A stretch of DNA of 64,000 bases from Valencia hispanica (lineage: Eukaryota; Chordata; Actinopteri; Cyprinodontiformes; Valenciidae), in NCBI GenBank assembly GCA_963556495.2, contig OY747716.1:8020071-8084070 (forward strand), in the 5' to 3' direction. Positions 1 to 10,590 of this stretch are shown one piece after another. Below the pieces are notes generated by a model. The model saw only the letters and a list, made by a program, of their open reading frames with translations, did not search any database and had not been told where the DNA came from. Each line of letters opens with the position of its first letter. The stretch's first letter is position 1. The position numbers were made by a program, and so were the translations under genes.

Positions 1-97
1 CATACTTGTGTGGTCCTTAACTTTTAACATGTTAAACACTTCATAACCTGTAAGGAACCAGCATTTGATCTATAGCAGTGTAGTTTATGAGCAGACT

Positions 98-523
98 CTA
101 AATAAGGCCAAATCCAGTGTCATTAGTGCTGATGCAGCTGTTGAGGACATGTTCAAATTCTTCATAGGAAGAGAAGTGATCAGGTAGTTTTAGAGTCTGA
201 AAACAGGTAAGGGATAATGGAAGATCACGTCATACAACTTCCACTTTCATTTCTCCTGAAGGCACTACCCAGCCAGTCCAAAATCTCAGGAGGTTTTTCT
301 TGGTCTCAGGAGATACTAAGACAAAGTTTGAGTTCTTTTACATCTGAATCCATTACAGTAAGTGAAAGACAAAAAAGTATACATTTGTTAATATCCCCAA
401 GGCTGGTAACTTACCAGTCACAATGAACTTTCTAAGGTAGCCCATTATTTGGCATCTTGTCTCAAGGGAGAAATCTTCATCTTCATCTGCAGTGTCTGGC
501 CAAATAATGTGACGCATGATGAC
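98..523 (-). pseudogene. HECT E3 ubiquitin ligase, last two exons, with in-frame stop
   Basis: Two exons read on the minus strand. Exon 1 is 523-415 (109 nt, acceptor CTTCAG, donor GTAAGT); a 99-nt intron with acceptor CTTAG follows; exon 2 is 315-98, ending in TAG at 100-98. The phases match (one base plus two bases of a codon), giving one frame. The protein includes FSLETRCQIMGYLRKF, LLRFWTGW, then LTCFQTLKLPDH and the terminus DTGFGLI. That is the C-lobe of a HECT ligase: the Cys in TCF is the residue that forms the thioester with ubiquitin. It resembles the G2E3-like families expanded in fishes, but I cannot assign an orthologue. Oddity: codon 232-230 is TGA, nine codons before the Cys, where one transition would give CGA. 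The rest of the frame is open, so this is a recent pseudogene, an allele, or a sequencing error. Upstream HECT exons are not seen at higher coordinates. Confidence 0.68.
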
Positions 524-1229
524 CTGAAGGTTATGAGAGTTGTAGTGAAAGTAATGTAAATCTACATTGCATAGTAGCAATTGACACAATGTTGCAGGTG
601 GCTAACAAACATATCTGAAAATTGAAACTACATCTTGTGCCTGTTGCCAGCAGAGGCAGTTTTATGTCACATAATCAATGGACAGTGTTGTGACATCTGT
701 AGCTCTGCCCTAAACCACACCAATGTCCTGTTGAGCAATAACTGAATGGGGTTAAGGACTTTGATTTCCTGTTTGGCCAGACGGTATAGGCCTAATTTGT
801 AATGGAAACAAAATGGTGTAAAAATCTGAACCATACCACTCCGTGTAATGTACTACAAGTATAGCTGTGCAGTCTATTGAAACAATAAGATGGAAAATTT
901 CTTAATTCTAGTAAAAATTTAATTCAATGACAACTTCAGCATTTTTGGCAGGAAAGCTCCAGCCTGTGATGTTACAAATGTGAAATGCAACTTTACAGTA
1001 ATTAGGCCATACTGCTTGTGGATATGTTAAATATTGTAAAAGTTGTTGAGTTCAATCTGCTTAGCAACACACAAAATGAACGAAGCGACCAGAAGTCAAA
1101 TACTCTCAGAACAAGCAGTTTTCTGATCCATAAACTACTGGAGGAAAGTCTGCAGTTAAAGCTGCAGCAGGTGCCAAACAACACCTGTATTTAGCTCAAA
1201 TCAGGCTCTTTAAAGTGCATCTAACCAGG
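524..1229. other. No gene recognised
   Basis: AT-rich sequence with short ORFs only. If the HECT gene at 98-523 were complete, its preceding exon should lie here or beyond on the minus strand, but I could not recognise one. Confidence 0.4.
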
Positions 1230-1356
1230 TGCACTGGGATGGATGGACTGGCAACCAGTCCAGGGTGTATCCCGCCTCTAGATCAAAGACTACTGGAGAT
1301 ATGCACCAGACCCCCCACGACCCTTCAGGGAGAAGTGGAATACATAATGGATGGAA
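1230..1356 (+). mobile_element. 3' part of a tRNA-derived fish SINE
   Basis: The sequence contains GGACTGGCAACCAGTCCAGG, then GTATCCCGCCTC, a CGACCCTTCAGG block and a terminal ATGGATGGA. This is the 3' half of the DANA-like fish SINE pattern, whose head is seen in another copy at 41772. The tRNA-related head with boxes A and B is absent here, so this is a 5'-truncated copy. Confidence 0.5.
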
Positions 1357-1489
1357 TTTATTTATCTTAGTTGGAAAATAAAATCTGCATATTTACTTCA
1401 AATGGTCAGAGGGAGGTGTGAATACTTATCTGTAAAATTGACAGCCTTCTGATTTTTCCATCACTGTTCTAAAAACCTGGTCAAATATG

Positions 1490-2695
1490 GAAAATATTTG
1501 GTTAACGCAACCCCTGATAAAGATACTCCAGACCACCAAACACTGACTCTTTCCCCCACCAATGTAGGAGAGATGCTGAGCAGAATTAATGTCCACAAGG
1601 CTGCAAGTCCTGATTGCATCCCTGGTCGTGTTCTCAGAGCGTGTTCTGGGGAGCTGGCAGGAGTGCTTGGCCCATGCCGTTGTAACGGCCGGCTTCAAAT
1701 TCACCTCCATTGTCCAGTTCCCTAAAAACTCCAACCCATTAAGCCTCAATGACTACCGCCCGGTAGCCCTCACCCCCATCATCACAAAGTGCTTAGAGCA
1801 ACTGGTCCTAGCAAACCTAAAATCCTGTCTCCCCCCATACCGTCAGAACAGGAGCTTAGAGGATGCAGTCTCCATTGCGTTGGACTCGGTCCTCTCACAC
1901 CTGAACAATAAAAAACCCCTACGCCAGAATGCTGTTTATAGACTTTAGTTCAGCGTTCAATACCATCATCCCCTCACAACTCATCAGCAAACTCTCAGAC
2001 CAGGGCATCAGTTCCCTCATGCGCAACTGGTTACCGGACTTCCTCACCTGTCGGCCCAAAATGTCCGGCTGGATAACCACTGCTCATCCACCATCACAAT
2101 GAACACCGGTGTACCACAGGGCTATGTGATGAGTCCTTTCCTCTACTCCCTCCTCACCCATGACTGCAGACCTGTGGACGTTTCCAACACCATCATTTAG
2201 TTTGCAGATGACACCATGGCAATTGGCCTCATCAAAAACAGCAATGAGACCGCCAACAGGGAGGAGGCTGATCATCTGGCTGAGTGGTGCGACTCCAACA
2301 ACCTGCTGCTCAATGCAGAGAAGACCTAGGAGCTCATCGTGGACTTCAGGAGGAATGCTGATCCACATCCACATCAAAAGGGACAGCTGTGGAGCGTGTG
2401 CACACAGCTTCAAGTTCCTGGGAGTCCACATATCCAAGGATCTCACCTGGTGACCAGCTGCTCCAAGCTGGTCAAGAAGGCTCACCAGCACCTCTTCTTC
2501 CTTAGGACTGAGGAAGAACCACCTGTCCTCAGACATCCTGGTGAAATTCTACCGCTGCACCATCAAGAGCATCCTTACCAACTGTACAACAGCCTGGTAT
2601 GGGAACTACTCTGCCTGGGATGGATGGATGGATGGATGGATGAATCCAAACTGCATTTCGTTGCTTTGTTGTTGTGACGTTCAATGACAAAGTTG
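1490..2695 (+). mobile_element. Rex1-like LINE remnant (reverse transcriptase)
   Basis: Degenerate non-LTR retrotransposon RT. In order I can read [17 protein letters not shown], a proline-lysine segment, LNDYRPVALTPIITKCLEQL, a [15 protein letters not shown] motif A near 1940-1970, a VPQG-type motif B near 2110, a FADDT-type motif C near 2200 and LGVHISKDLTW. The pieces lie in different frames with stops between them, so it is not functional. Coding ends abruptly near 2618 and is followed by a GGAT tetramer run (2616-2642) and a tail with AATTCTAATTTTTATT. Motif A matches the wording typical of fish Rex1 elements; the broader CR1/Rex1 group is the alternative. The 5' endonuclease part is missing. 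Confidence 0.7.
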
Positions 2696-3400
2696 AATTC
2701 TAATTTTTATTCAGATGGACTTGAAACTGTAAATTTCTGGGTCATAACTTGTGCATGCAGCTTCTGGCTGGAGTACAGAAAGACTGATAAGCTCAGCTGA
2801 CTACAGTTAAGGTTGGCTGACAGTTGTCAGCAGATTGCGCTACATGATGGTGAAGGAGAAATCCATCAACATGGTTAAGATGTGCAGTGCTGTAGGCTGA
2901 ACAAATAGAAGAAAAAATGACAGTAACAATTTTTAATTGGTTTCCAGCTGACAAAATACGTCTATAGTTGAGTAAAGAGTGGCAGATCCATTCAGATCCT
3001 GGGATCCAGTGTCCTGAGAGAATCTGCTCACTTTCCCTCATTGCAGATATGTTGATGTTAATATATGTATACCTTCTTTGCTTCTGCTGTGTAAAGTCGA
3101 TTCAGGAAGATCAAATACTGAACTGGCAGAGGTTATATGTGAAGACTTTCATCCCGTAGCTTGTTAGCTACCTGAAACAGGTCTGATGTGCCGTTTTCGA
3201 TCATCTGCACAAAGATGGTTTAGGTTTTATTTTGTTAGTCTAATTGTTCAACTGCATGGCTTAGCATAGTGGCTGTGGAAGCTTTTTGACCTCCAGTGTT
3301 GTACACATGCGCAAAATTACCCGGAAGAAAAAGATAACATTCAATGTGTCCATAAAAAAAACAGCTCATAGCAGGGCAGAAGCAGAGTTAGGAGAAAGAA
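2696..3400. other. No gene recognised
   Basis: No coding sequence or repeat that I can name. Short ORFs lack motifs. Confidence 0.4.
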
Positions 3401-3401
3401 A

Positions 3402-3644
3402 GTGATGAAAAAACATGTTAAAATCCCCAAATGGATGCGGAAGATACAGGGATATAATAAAAGGGGGGAAGCCAGGGACCGATATATGGATAAAAACAGC
3501 ATTATAAAAGGTTTGGGTCCATATGAAACACCTAATAGAGACTGGAGCGCTGAAAAGTTGTTGCCTCAGTTGTGCATCACGGACATTTTCAGCAGCCTTG
3601 TGTGTGGTGTGAGTGCTTACACTTCAAAACAGTTCTTAACATAG
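3402..3644 (+). CDS. Unassigned ORF, possible transposon-derived exon
   Basis: An 80-codon ORF starting with ATG after a purine-rich stretch. The product is basic at the N-terminus (MMKKHVKIPKWMRKI), then contains IKGLGPYETPNRDWSAE and LLPQLCITDIFSSLV, and stops at TAG. The second half reminds me of a segment in multicopy fish proteins that carry a SWIM-type zinc finger downstream, where a similar DWS...LLP...DIF...YT pattern occurs, but I cannot verify that and no SWIM motif follows. It may be a remnant exon of such a family or a chance ORF. No clear splice donor is seen at its end. Confidence 0.3.
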   Translation: MMKKHVKIPKWMRKIQGYNKRGEARDRYMDKNSIIKGLGPYETPNRDWSAEKLLPQLCITDIFSSLVCGVSAYTSKQFLT

Positions 3645-4730
3645 TGTTGGAATCTAATGTGCTGTTTTTAAATGGATGGGCTCCGGAGCAAACGCTCAAC
3701 ACATAGTAATCCAGACAAAGGTAAAATAAACTGTGCTCCCAAAGTAACCTTTAGCGCCAACAAAACACATGTCACACATGATTTTAAGAATGTGTTTCAA
3801 AAGTGTATAGAAGTTATATTCTACTGTCCTATCTATAAATGTTGTTTATATACCGAGAGCCGGGATGTGTAGCACACGTGTCAAAAATGACGGGTCTCTT
3901 ATATCCCAATCCGGATGAGATATACATTTCATTTGCATCTGCATTAGCATACCGGTGGTAGCCTGTATATTCTGGTTTGCATGTCACAGTTGAAGGAAAG
4001 AAACGATTAATAAATTTAGTAGGCGATACAATCTGAAACTAAACAGAACGAGAATACAGAGAACACACTCACATCGACACCGGGATACTGTTCAATGTTA
4101 GGTTTGGCCGCGAAGAGCTGAGATCCAACCGAGCCAACAAGGCTTTATTTCAGATAGTCCGTGGTAATGCCTCCAAGCAGGAAAACGGTGAAAAGTTAGC
4201 CCGTTTTACACATTGTCCTTGGCGCTCATGAGTTGCGCTGTTGCACCCGAACAACACAGATTTACCATGGATGAGTAACAATAATAGTGGAGCCAAAGAA
4301 TAATAGATCAAATTAAGCCGCAACAAGACAGAAAGTGAATAGGTCGATAAACAGCGCGCTGTTGTTAAGACGATACTGAATTCGTTCCCGCGTCAGGTGA
4401 TGACGACACGATCCCAATCCCTTTACTTTAAATATTAAAATTAACCAAAATACATGCATTGTTGAAGCATGTCCATATTATGTTTTTATATCCATTAAAT
4501 TCCGTTTGTAAGAACACTATGGTAGTCTTAGTTATTATTGTATAACAGGACTATCAAAAATGCATATTCATACTTTGCTATCCATGCTAGCATGCTGTCA
4601 AGTCGCTTTTTTATAATTAACATCGGATTTTACACATTTTCTTACTTCAGGCAAAAATGTTCAATGTAGTGTAATATTACAAAACATTTGTAGCAACAGA
4701 CACTGGGGAGTAACAACGTTATTTGAAATT
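3645..4730. other. No gene recognised; patch richer in CpG at about 4030-4400
   Basis: No ORF with recognisable motifs. The 4030-4400 part has noticeably more CpG dinucleotides than its surroundings and could be the flank of a promoter, given the possible first exon at 4754-4737. Confidence 0.3.
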
Positions 4731-4736
4731 GCTCAC

Positions 4737-4754
4737 CTGTGGTTTTTCCGCCAT
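4737..4754 (-). other. Possible first coding exon (ATG plus splice donor)
   Basis: On the minus strand the sequence is CAAGATGGCGGAAAAACCAC, followed by AG and GTGAGC, a good splice donor at 4736-4731. It would encode MAEKPQ before the intron. AAGATGGCGG is also a classic YY1-type site that often overlaps start codons of housekeeping genes. No following exon was recognised, so this remains a suggestion. Confidence 0.22.
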
Positions 4755-4813
4755 CTTGGTCTGAGAGCAAAAAGGACTGCAAGAGGATGTGCGCACACGA
4801 ACGCACAAACATG

Positions 4814-4839
4814 CACACACACACACACACACACACACA
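4814..4839 (+). repeat. (CA)13 microsatellite
   Basis: Uninterrupted CA dinucleotide run. Confidence 0.95.
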
Positions 4840-5159
4840 TGACTTGAGTGTCTGCAATCGTGAGAATCCGACTATATAAACTTAGGTTTTACTATTTCAA
4901 TTATTTCTCCTGACATTTTTAGCTGTGTATATTTATTTTACTTCAGCAACTAATCTCCTTTGCTCGGTGTTGATTAACAGTTGACAACTGGTGAGGCGAT
5001 TACGGCCACCTACTGGTAAATAGTATGAATGTAATCAAGTTTGGTTGTGAGCGGTGCAGAGCCCTACCTTCCTCTCGCCATGACTGCGTAGAAATTCAAG
5101 AAACATGATTTGTCTCATTGGTTTTTCTAGGCAAGCCAAATATGGTAAAAAATGATCTG

Positions 5160-5247
5160 TAACTTGAAACTTGAAACTTGAAACCTGAAACTTGAAACTT
5201 GAAACTTGAAACCTGAAACTTGTAACTTGTAACTTGAAACTTGTATC
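5160..5247 (+). repeat. Heptamer tandem repeat (ACTTGAA)n
   Basis: About 12 copies of a 7-bp unit, ACTTGAA or ACCTGAA, with ACTTGTA variants near the right end. It directly abuts the 5' truncation point of the L2 copy at 5248. Reading it in reverse gives an artificial FKFQVSS-type repeat peptide. Confidence 0.9.
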
Positions 5248-6136
5248 AGATAATGGACTTGTGTCTGTTCTGGTTTTGTTAGATCTCAGTGCTGCTTTTG
5301 ACACAGTCGAACATAATATTCTCTTAGAAAGGCGTGAACATGTTGCAGGGATCAAAGGAACAGCACTAGGCTGGTTTAAATCATATTTGTCTGATAGATT
5401 CCAGTTTGTTCATCTAAATGATAAATCTTCTTCACTCTCAAGGGTTACTTGTAGAGTTCCACAGGGTTCTGTGCTTGGACCAATTCTGTTCACCATATAT
5501 ATGCTCCCAATTGGTAGAATCATTAGACAGCATGGGATAAATTTCCACAGCTATGCAGATGATACACAACTATATTTATCCATAAATCCTGATGAACCCA
5601 GTCAGTTAGGTAGATTACAGGCATGTCTGGAAGACATAAAAACATGGATGACCCTAAACTTTTTGCTTTTAAATTCTGACAAAACAGAAGTTACTGTCTT
5701 TGGACCAGAAGTTCTTAAACAGAAACTGATTAGTCAATCACTTCATCTGGATGGCATTAAATTGGCCCCCAGTAATAACGTAAAGAACCTCTGCGTTATT
5801 TTTGACCGAGACTTGACATATAAATCCCATATTAAACAGGTTTCTAGGACTTCTTTCTTTCACCTCCGGAATATTGCTAAAATTAGAAACATCCTGTCCA
5901 GGAGTGATGCTGAGAAACTAGTCCATGCATTTGTTACCTCAAGGCTGGACTACTGTAATTCTTTACTATCAGGTAGTCCACAAAATGCCATTAAAAGCCT
6001 TCAGTTGATCCAAAATGCGGCAGCAAGAGTTCTGATGAATATTAAAAAGAGAGATCATATTTCTCCTGTTTTAGCTTTCCTTCATTGGCTCACTGTTAAA
6101 TCCAGAATAGAATTTAAGATCCTTCTTCTTACATAA
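5234..6136 (+). pseudogene. L2 ORF2 reverse transcriptase, partial
   Basis: An open frame of about 300 codons from an L2 ORF2. RT motifs in order are AFDTVEH (motif A Asp), VPQGSVLGPILF (motif B) and YADDTQLYL (motif C), then the thumb and C-terminal region ending near ASLHWL. Versus the copy at 50898-52376, motif B reads RVPQG instead of GVPQG, and an insertion of A residues near 6133 closes the frame before the conserved C-terminus, which continues in another frame to about 6395. The endonuclease and N-terminal RT are absent because the copy is truncated. It cannot be autonomous. Confidence 0.85.
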
Positions 6137-7109
6137 AAAAGCCCTTAATAATCAAGCTCCATCATACATCAGAGATCTAATTGTTCCATATGTTCCTAAC
6201 AGAGCCCTTCGCTCTCAGACTGCAGGTTTACTTGTAGTTCCTAGGTTTTCTAAAAGTAGAATGGGAGGCAGATCTTTTAGTTATCAGGCTCCTCTCCTGT
6301 GGAACCAGCTCCCAGCTTTAGTCCGTGAGGCAGACACTCTGTTTACTTTTAAGGCCAGGCTTAAAACTTTCCTTTTTGATAAAGCTTATAGTTAGAGTGG
6401 CTAAGGTCATCCTGAGCTATCTCTGTAGTTATGCTGCTATAGGCTTAGACTGCTGGAGGACAGACTTACCAATTTTCTTCACTCTGCTACTTTGTTTTCT
6501 CCTACGACTCTCCAGTTGTATTACAGTACATTCTGTTATCTCGACTGTTAACTTTGTTTTCTCTCAGTGTTTTTCTCTCCATAGAAGATATACCTGGTCT
6601 GGTATCCTGCTTGGCTGCAATGCCCTGTTGGACGGGGGGCATCGACTGGGATGATCCTCCCAGTAACTGAACATCCACTGTGTCCTGTTATTAACTTTTT
6701 ACTTTCTGTAACATAGAAAGTTCTCTTATATCAGATCTTCTGTTCCTTCTGTGTTTCTGCTCTGTCTTCTCAAACCCCCAGACGGTCGTGGCAGATGGCC
6801 GCTCCTACTGAGCTGTTCTGTTGGAGGTTTCTTCCTGTTAAAGGGGAGTTTTTCCTCTCCACCGTTGCTACATGCTTGCTCAGTATGAGGGATTGCTGAA
6901 GGATTGCTGTGGTTGGAAAGTCTGCATCAATGGGGCCCAACCTCACGCCAATGACTGACGCAATCTGCTGGGATTCCTTAAATAGGAAACTTTTTAACTG
7001 ATTGGAATGTTTGTATAAATGTATTGAAATGACTTCTTGTTAAGTGCCTTGAGATGACATCTGTTGTGAATTGGCGCTATATAAATAAACTGAATTGAAT
7101 TGAATTGAA
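5248..7109 (+). mobile_element. L2-clade LINE, 5'-truncated copy
   Basis: This copy is nearly identical to the 3' part of the L2 at 48153-53108. It begins inside the RT domain just before the LLDLSAAFDTVEH motif, runs through the 3' UTR (GACTGCTGGAGGACAGAC and ATTGGCGCTATATAAATAAA) and ends in the (TGAAT)n-like tail typical of L2. 5' truncation is the usual outcome of incomplete target-primed reverse transcription. Confidence 0.88.
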
Positions 7110-8150
7110 AAGTAGGCTCTGAACACCCATGATATTTCATTTTACTCCCAGTGTTAGTTTCCCCCCCAGAAAAGCAGATATTCCCTCATCTGTACAGTTT
7201 TTTTTTCATTTTAAACCATTCAGGCAAAATCCATTCATTAGTTTTAAAAGTAGTTATTTTCTCCTTATAAAATTGTTTTTTTTCCCTCTATGCCTCCAAA
7301 TGCTATGTTTACTTTTGTCAGTCTACGATAAAGCTATTAGTCCTTAAATAGAAGGCCATTTTTTTCCAACAGTGTTTTTTTAGGCATATTTCTTCTCTCA
7401 TTTTAAGTTCCTCCATTTTTATTTACCAAACTTGTTTTAGCATACCTCTTAATAACTATCTTTGATATTTTGCTTCTCTAATTCCTTTTCAGACACAACC
7501 AGTTTCATGGAGTTACCTTTTTTTCCTTTAAAACCCATTAATTCTAGTTCAGGTGAAACAAGCTGTCAAGATGTATGTTAATACATTAAATTATCACATC
7601 ATTCAAAATATTCAATTTGTGGAAACAAATTCAAATGCACAATTATGTTTATACACTCAACATAAATAATTACAAACATTTAAACAGGGACATATCATAC
7701 AAAACAAGACAAGACAACCAACACACACAGAGCTGAGTCAGTCCCCAATCAGTCATCGTTTTATTCCTCACAAATCCAACCATTATTTTAGTTGTCAGAA
7801 ATGTCAAATTAACCAATTTTTCTGGAAATGGAGAGCAAAAAAAAACAACAACCAGGAAACAAACAGAGAACTTGCATGTTGCTCGCTGCAAGACCACTCT
7901 TCTATTCCAGGCTCAGTTTCATCCGGATGGTAATCGATGCAAAATAAACTGTTCTGTCCAGCTGTTCTGTCTTTCCTCTTGTTTTAAAGTCCACTATCAT
8001 CTGCCGCTCCCTCCCACAGGCTTGGAGTAAGGGAAAAAACACATTCTCTCCTCCCAAAGTAGACAGACTCAGAGAGCATAAAAAAAACCAAATCAGAAGA
8101 AATAAACAGCCAAAAAAAATCCATTCAGTGAGAGTTCAGTACTCTGTGTC
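7110..8150. other. No gene recognised
   Basis: AT-rich, many homopolymer runs, short motif-free ORFs. It separates the L2 copy from the LTR-retroelement fragments to the right. Confidence 0.4.
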
Positions 8151-8278
8151 AGACTAAGCCTCACCCAGAAACCGGGGTTCACCTTCGGACGGCGTCCGAT
8201 CAGGGATTTGTTGATGGTGACTGTCCGAAGCTCAGATGCTGGAGGAAAAAAAAAACATTCCCTGTCTACTCTTGAAGG

Positions 8279-8488
8279 TTACGTTTGGGCGCCAGCTGTT
8301 ATGGGAAGAAATATCTCTTCTATCAAACTGATCTCTGGTCCTGTGTCCAGGAGAGAATTAATTTTGATACATCTTCCTATCACGATCTTACAGAATAGGT
8401 GACATGCAAGTTTTGTGTGAAGTAATTTGCATAAAAATGTCAGACAATGTGTTTGTGGTATCTTTACTGGAAAGAACCCAAGGAGCAT
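8279..8488 (-). pseudogene. Retropepsin fragment of an LTR retroelement
   Basis: The minus-strand frame contains IGRCIKINSLLDTGPEISLI. The hydrophobic-hydrophobic-Asp-Thr-Gly pattern followed by a SLI segment is the active-site strand of an aspartic protease of a retroelement. The glycine usually followed by Ser/Ala is followed here by Pro. The second half of the protease and any polymerase are not readable further left. It lies downstream, on the same strand, of the gag-like ORF at 9330-8791. Confidence 0.55.
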
Positions 8489-8563
8489 TTAGGATCTCTC
8501 AGAAGCAGTTCTCCAGCTGACCAGGTTACCCTTGGCGGCTGTGAAATCTGGAACCACACCTAG

Positions 8564-9330
8564 TCATACAGATGGAGGTTTAAAGTCTGGATTACCTGGA
8601 GGATTGGATGCTTCTGATCTGGGTGGAGCCATCAAACGCTGTACTGCTTCAAACAAATACTCGTGACAAGCATCCTCAACATCTCCCTTCATTACAGTTT
8701 CACTCTGAACTTTACCATTAAACTTTCTTTTTTCATGGTTGTAATGGGTTGTTTTCCTATCAGACCAATAATAATCTGGCTGCTTTGGTTTCAACTTCTG
8801 CCAGTTGTAACCCCCTTGGCTCTGTGACGTAAACTTATGTTGTTTCCTAGGTCCACCTGCAGCTCTTCCTTACCTAAGTAAGCTGCTTCCTCTGTCTGCT
8901 CCTCCACCTTTTCTTCTGTGAAAAGGAGGCTGGTCCTCCTGTTAGCATCCACAAGATCCTTAAGTGTATTTTCAGTTATTTCAACCCTTGCTTCTGCTTT
9001 GGAGAGCTCCCTTCTAGTTGTTTGCTCCCTGTCCAGGGCTTCGTCACGTTTCTGAGTCAGTTTGGCACATCTTTCAGCCTCTAATTTCATTCTCCGTTGG
9101 TAAAGCAAGGTAAGTTTTCCAAACACATCTGAAATCTGAACCTTCTGATCTGGCTTTTTCATGAATTCTGTCTGTATTCTGTCTTCACACTCAACAATGT
9201 CATAACCATCTAAGTAAACACGTTCCTCTGAGGACAAGCTGATGACATTACCAATGACATGTTGCCCCTGTAAGTCTGTGAACTCCTGAAGAATAACAGC
9301 TGCAGCTACCTGGAGACCTGATTCCTCCAT
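8564..9330 (-). pseudogene. Gag-like protein of an LTR retroelement, frameshifted
   Basis: The likely start is the ATG at 9330-9328 (MEESGLQVAA). The frame upstream of it is translated 61-62 bp tandem repeat DNA giving a Leu/Cys/Val-rich stretch, which should not be taken as a signal peptide. From the ATG the frame runs to TGA at 8793-8791, with a helical, charged central part (LEAERCAKLTQKRDEALDRE and onward) that looks like a coiled coil. A second frame overlaps its end and continues to 8564 (KPKQPDYYWSDRK). Together with the retropepsin at 8488-8279 the order gag then protease fits an LTR retroelement or endogenous retrovirus. I cannot name the family; no zinc knuckle is seen. Confidence 0.45.
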
Positions 9331-9370
9331 ATCTGTTGAAGCTACGAGAAGGCAAACGACAACAAAAAAC

Positions 9371-9556
9371 AAACAGCAAAGCAGCCAAGCTTTAGCTGTC
9401 AAAAGAGTTGCTAAACAGCAACAACAACAAACAAACAGCAAAGCAACCAAGCCTTAGCTGTCAAAAGATTAGCTAAACAGCAACAACTTACACAAACAGC
9501 AAAGCAAGCAAGCCTTAGCTGTCAAAAGAGTCGGTAAACAGCAACAACAACACGCA
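9371..9556 (+). repeat. 61-62 bp tandem repeat, about three copies
   Basis: Copies start at 9371, 9433 and 9494, each with AAACAGCAAAGC, then CAAGC and TTAGCTGTCAAAAGA. It lies in the presumed 5' leader of the gag-like element on the minus strand. Confidence 0.85.
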
Positions 9557-10590
9557 CTTCAGTCGACACCTCAGATTAATATGCACTCTCCACTATACAT
9601 ATATGGGTGTGGTCATGTGCGGTTAAACAGGTGCAGAAGCTGTGAAATCAACCTGTGACTTACCCAACACTGTTATTAGTGTTAAAATTACTATTTGTGT
9701 TTAACTTGTGCATAGGCTGACAGATCAGCCTGTGACTTATCACCCACTTCAAGTGTTAAAATTGCTTTTCCTATTCTTTAAGGAAATCTCAGCAATGGAG
9801 TTGTGAAAATCACTCTCTCTGGTCAGATTAGAAGTAAATTAGCCAGGCTCAAATTAACTTTGGAAGTTAAATCGGGCAACATACAGGCTTAAAGGGTCCC
9901 ACACAAGGGAAGAAAAACACCATATATTTGCGAAATCTCTCCAAGAAATGTCAAGTGAAATGGTGAACTAACTGCAGGCTAGGTCACATTGATAGCAGCA
10001 TATGGGATTAGCTGTAAACTAGTCTATGCTGTGATTTGCAGTTAACACAAAGCACACTAAAATCTGTTTAATTGTATGAGCACAGGTATTGAAAATCTGA
10101 ATAATTCATTTAAATGCAATAAGAATAAATGGAGGTTACCATGAAGTTAATTGCTAGTTGGAACAGAGTGCTGTGTTTACACAAGCACAATAAATGTTTA
10201 AATTTAGAATTACAGGTTATGGAAAAAAATGATACTTAATTTAAATGCAATTTGAATAAAATGTAGTAATTAAATTAACTGCAGGTTAGGTCAGGGCTCC
10301 TGTGTTTTGCACAAAGCATACTGAGATAAGTTGCAGCTTCTGAACATCAGCGTGCAGCAACTTTGATTAAAGTCCACTGTTTAAGCTGAATTAAACATCC
10401 AAAACCACACAATGCAGCATCAAAATCATCTGAAAATGATCTATGTAGTTTAAGTGAGCTTCAAAGGCAAGAGAGGAAATTGATCAACACCTGGTTTGTA
10501 ATAATAACTTAAAAAATGTCACAATCTGTGTTATTTATATGTATGCAGAACAATTATGTCCACTCAACGTGCCTCACATGGGGGAACCAA
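9557..10590. other. Non-coding, likely 5' leader of the minus-strand retroelement
   Basis: No ORF of note. A degenerate duplication of roughly 72 bp is seen at about 9650-9775 (shared CCTGTGACTTA and GTGTTAAAATT). On the minus strand, ACATTGGTTCCCCCATG at about 10594-10578 has the TGG start expected of a primer-binding site next to a CA-ending LTR, but it does not match a tRNA end that I know. Confidence 0.3.

Noticed and set aside
5035..5355. Minus-strand ORF with a SSFKFQV-type repeat
   Set aside because: It is the translation of the ACTTGAA heptamer array plus antisense L2.
9331..9450. Leu/Cys-rich stretch before the gag-like ATG, resembling a signal peptide
   Set aside because: It is translated 61-62 bp tandem repeat and has no ATG; the first ATG is at 9330.
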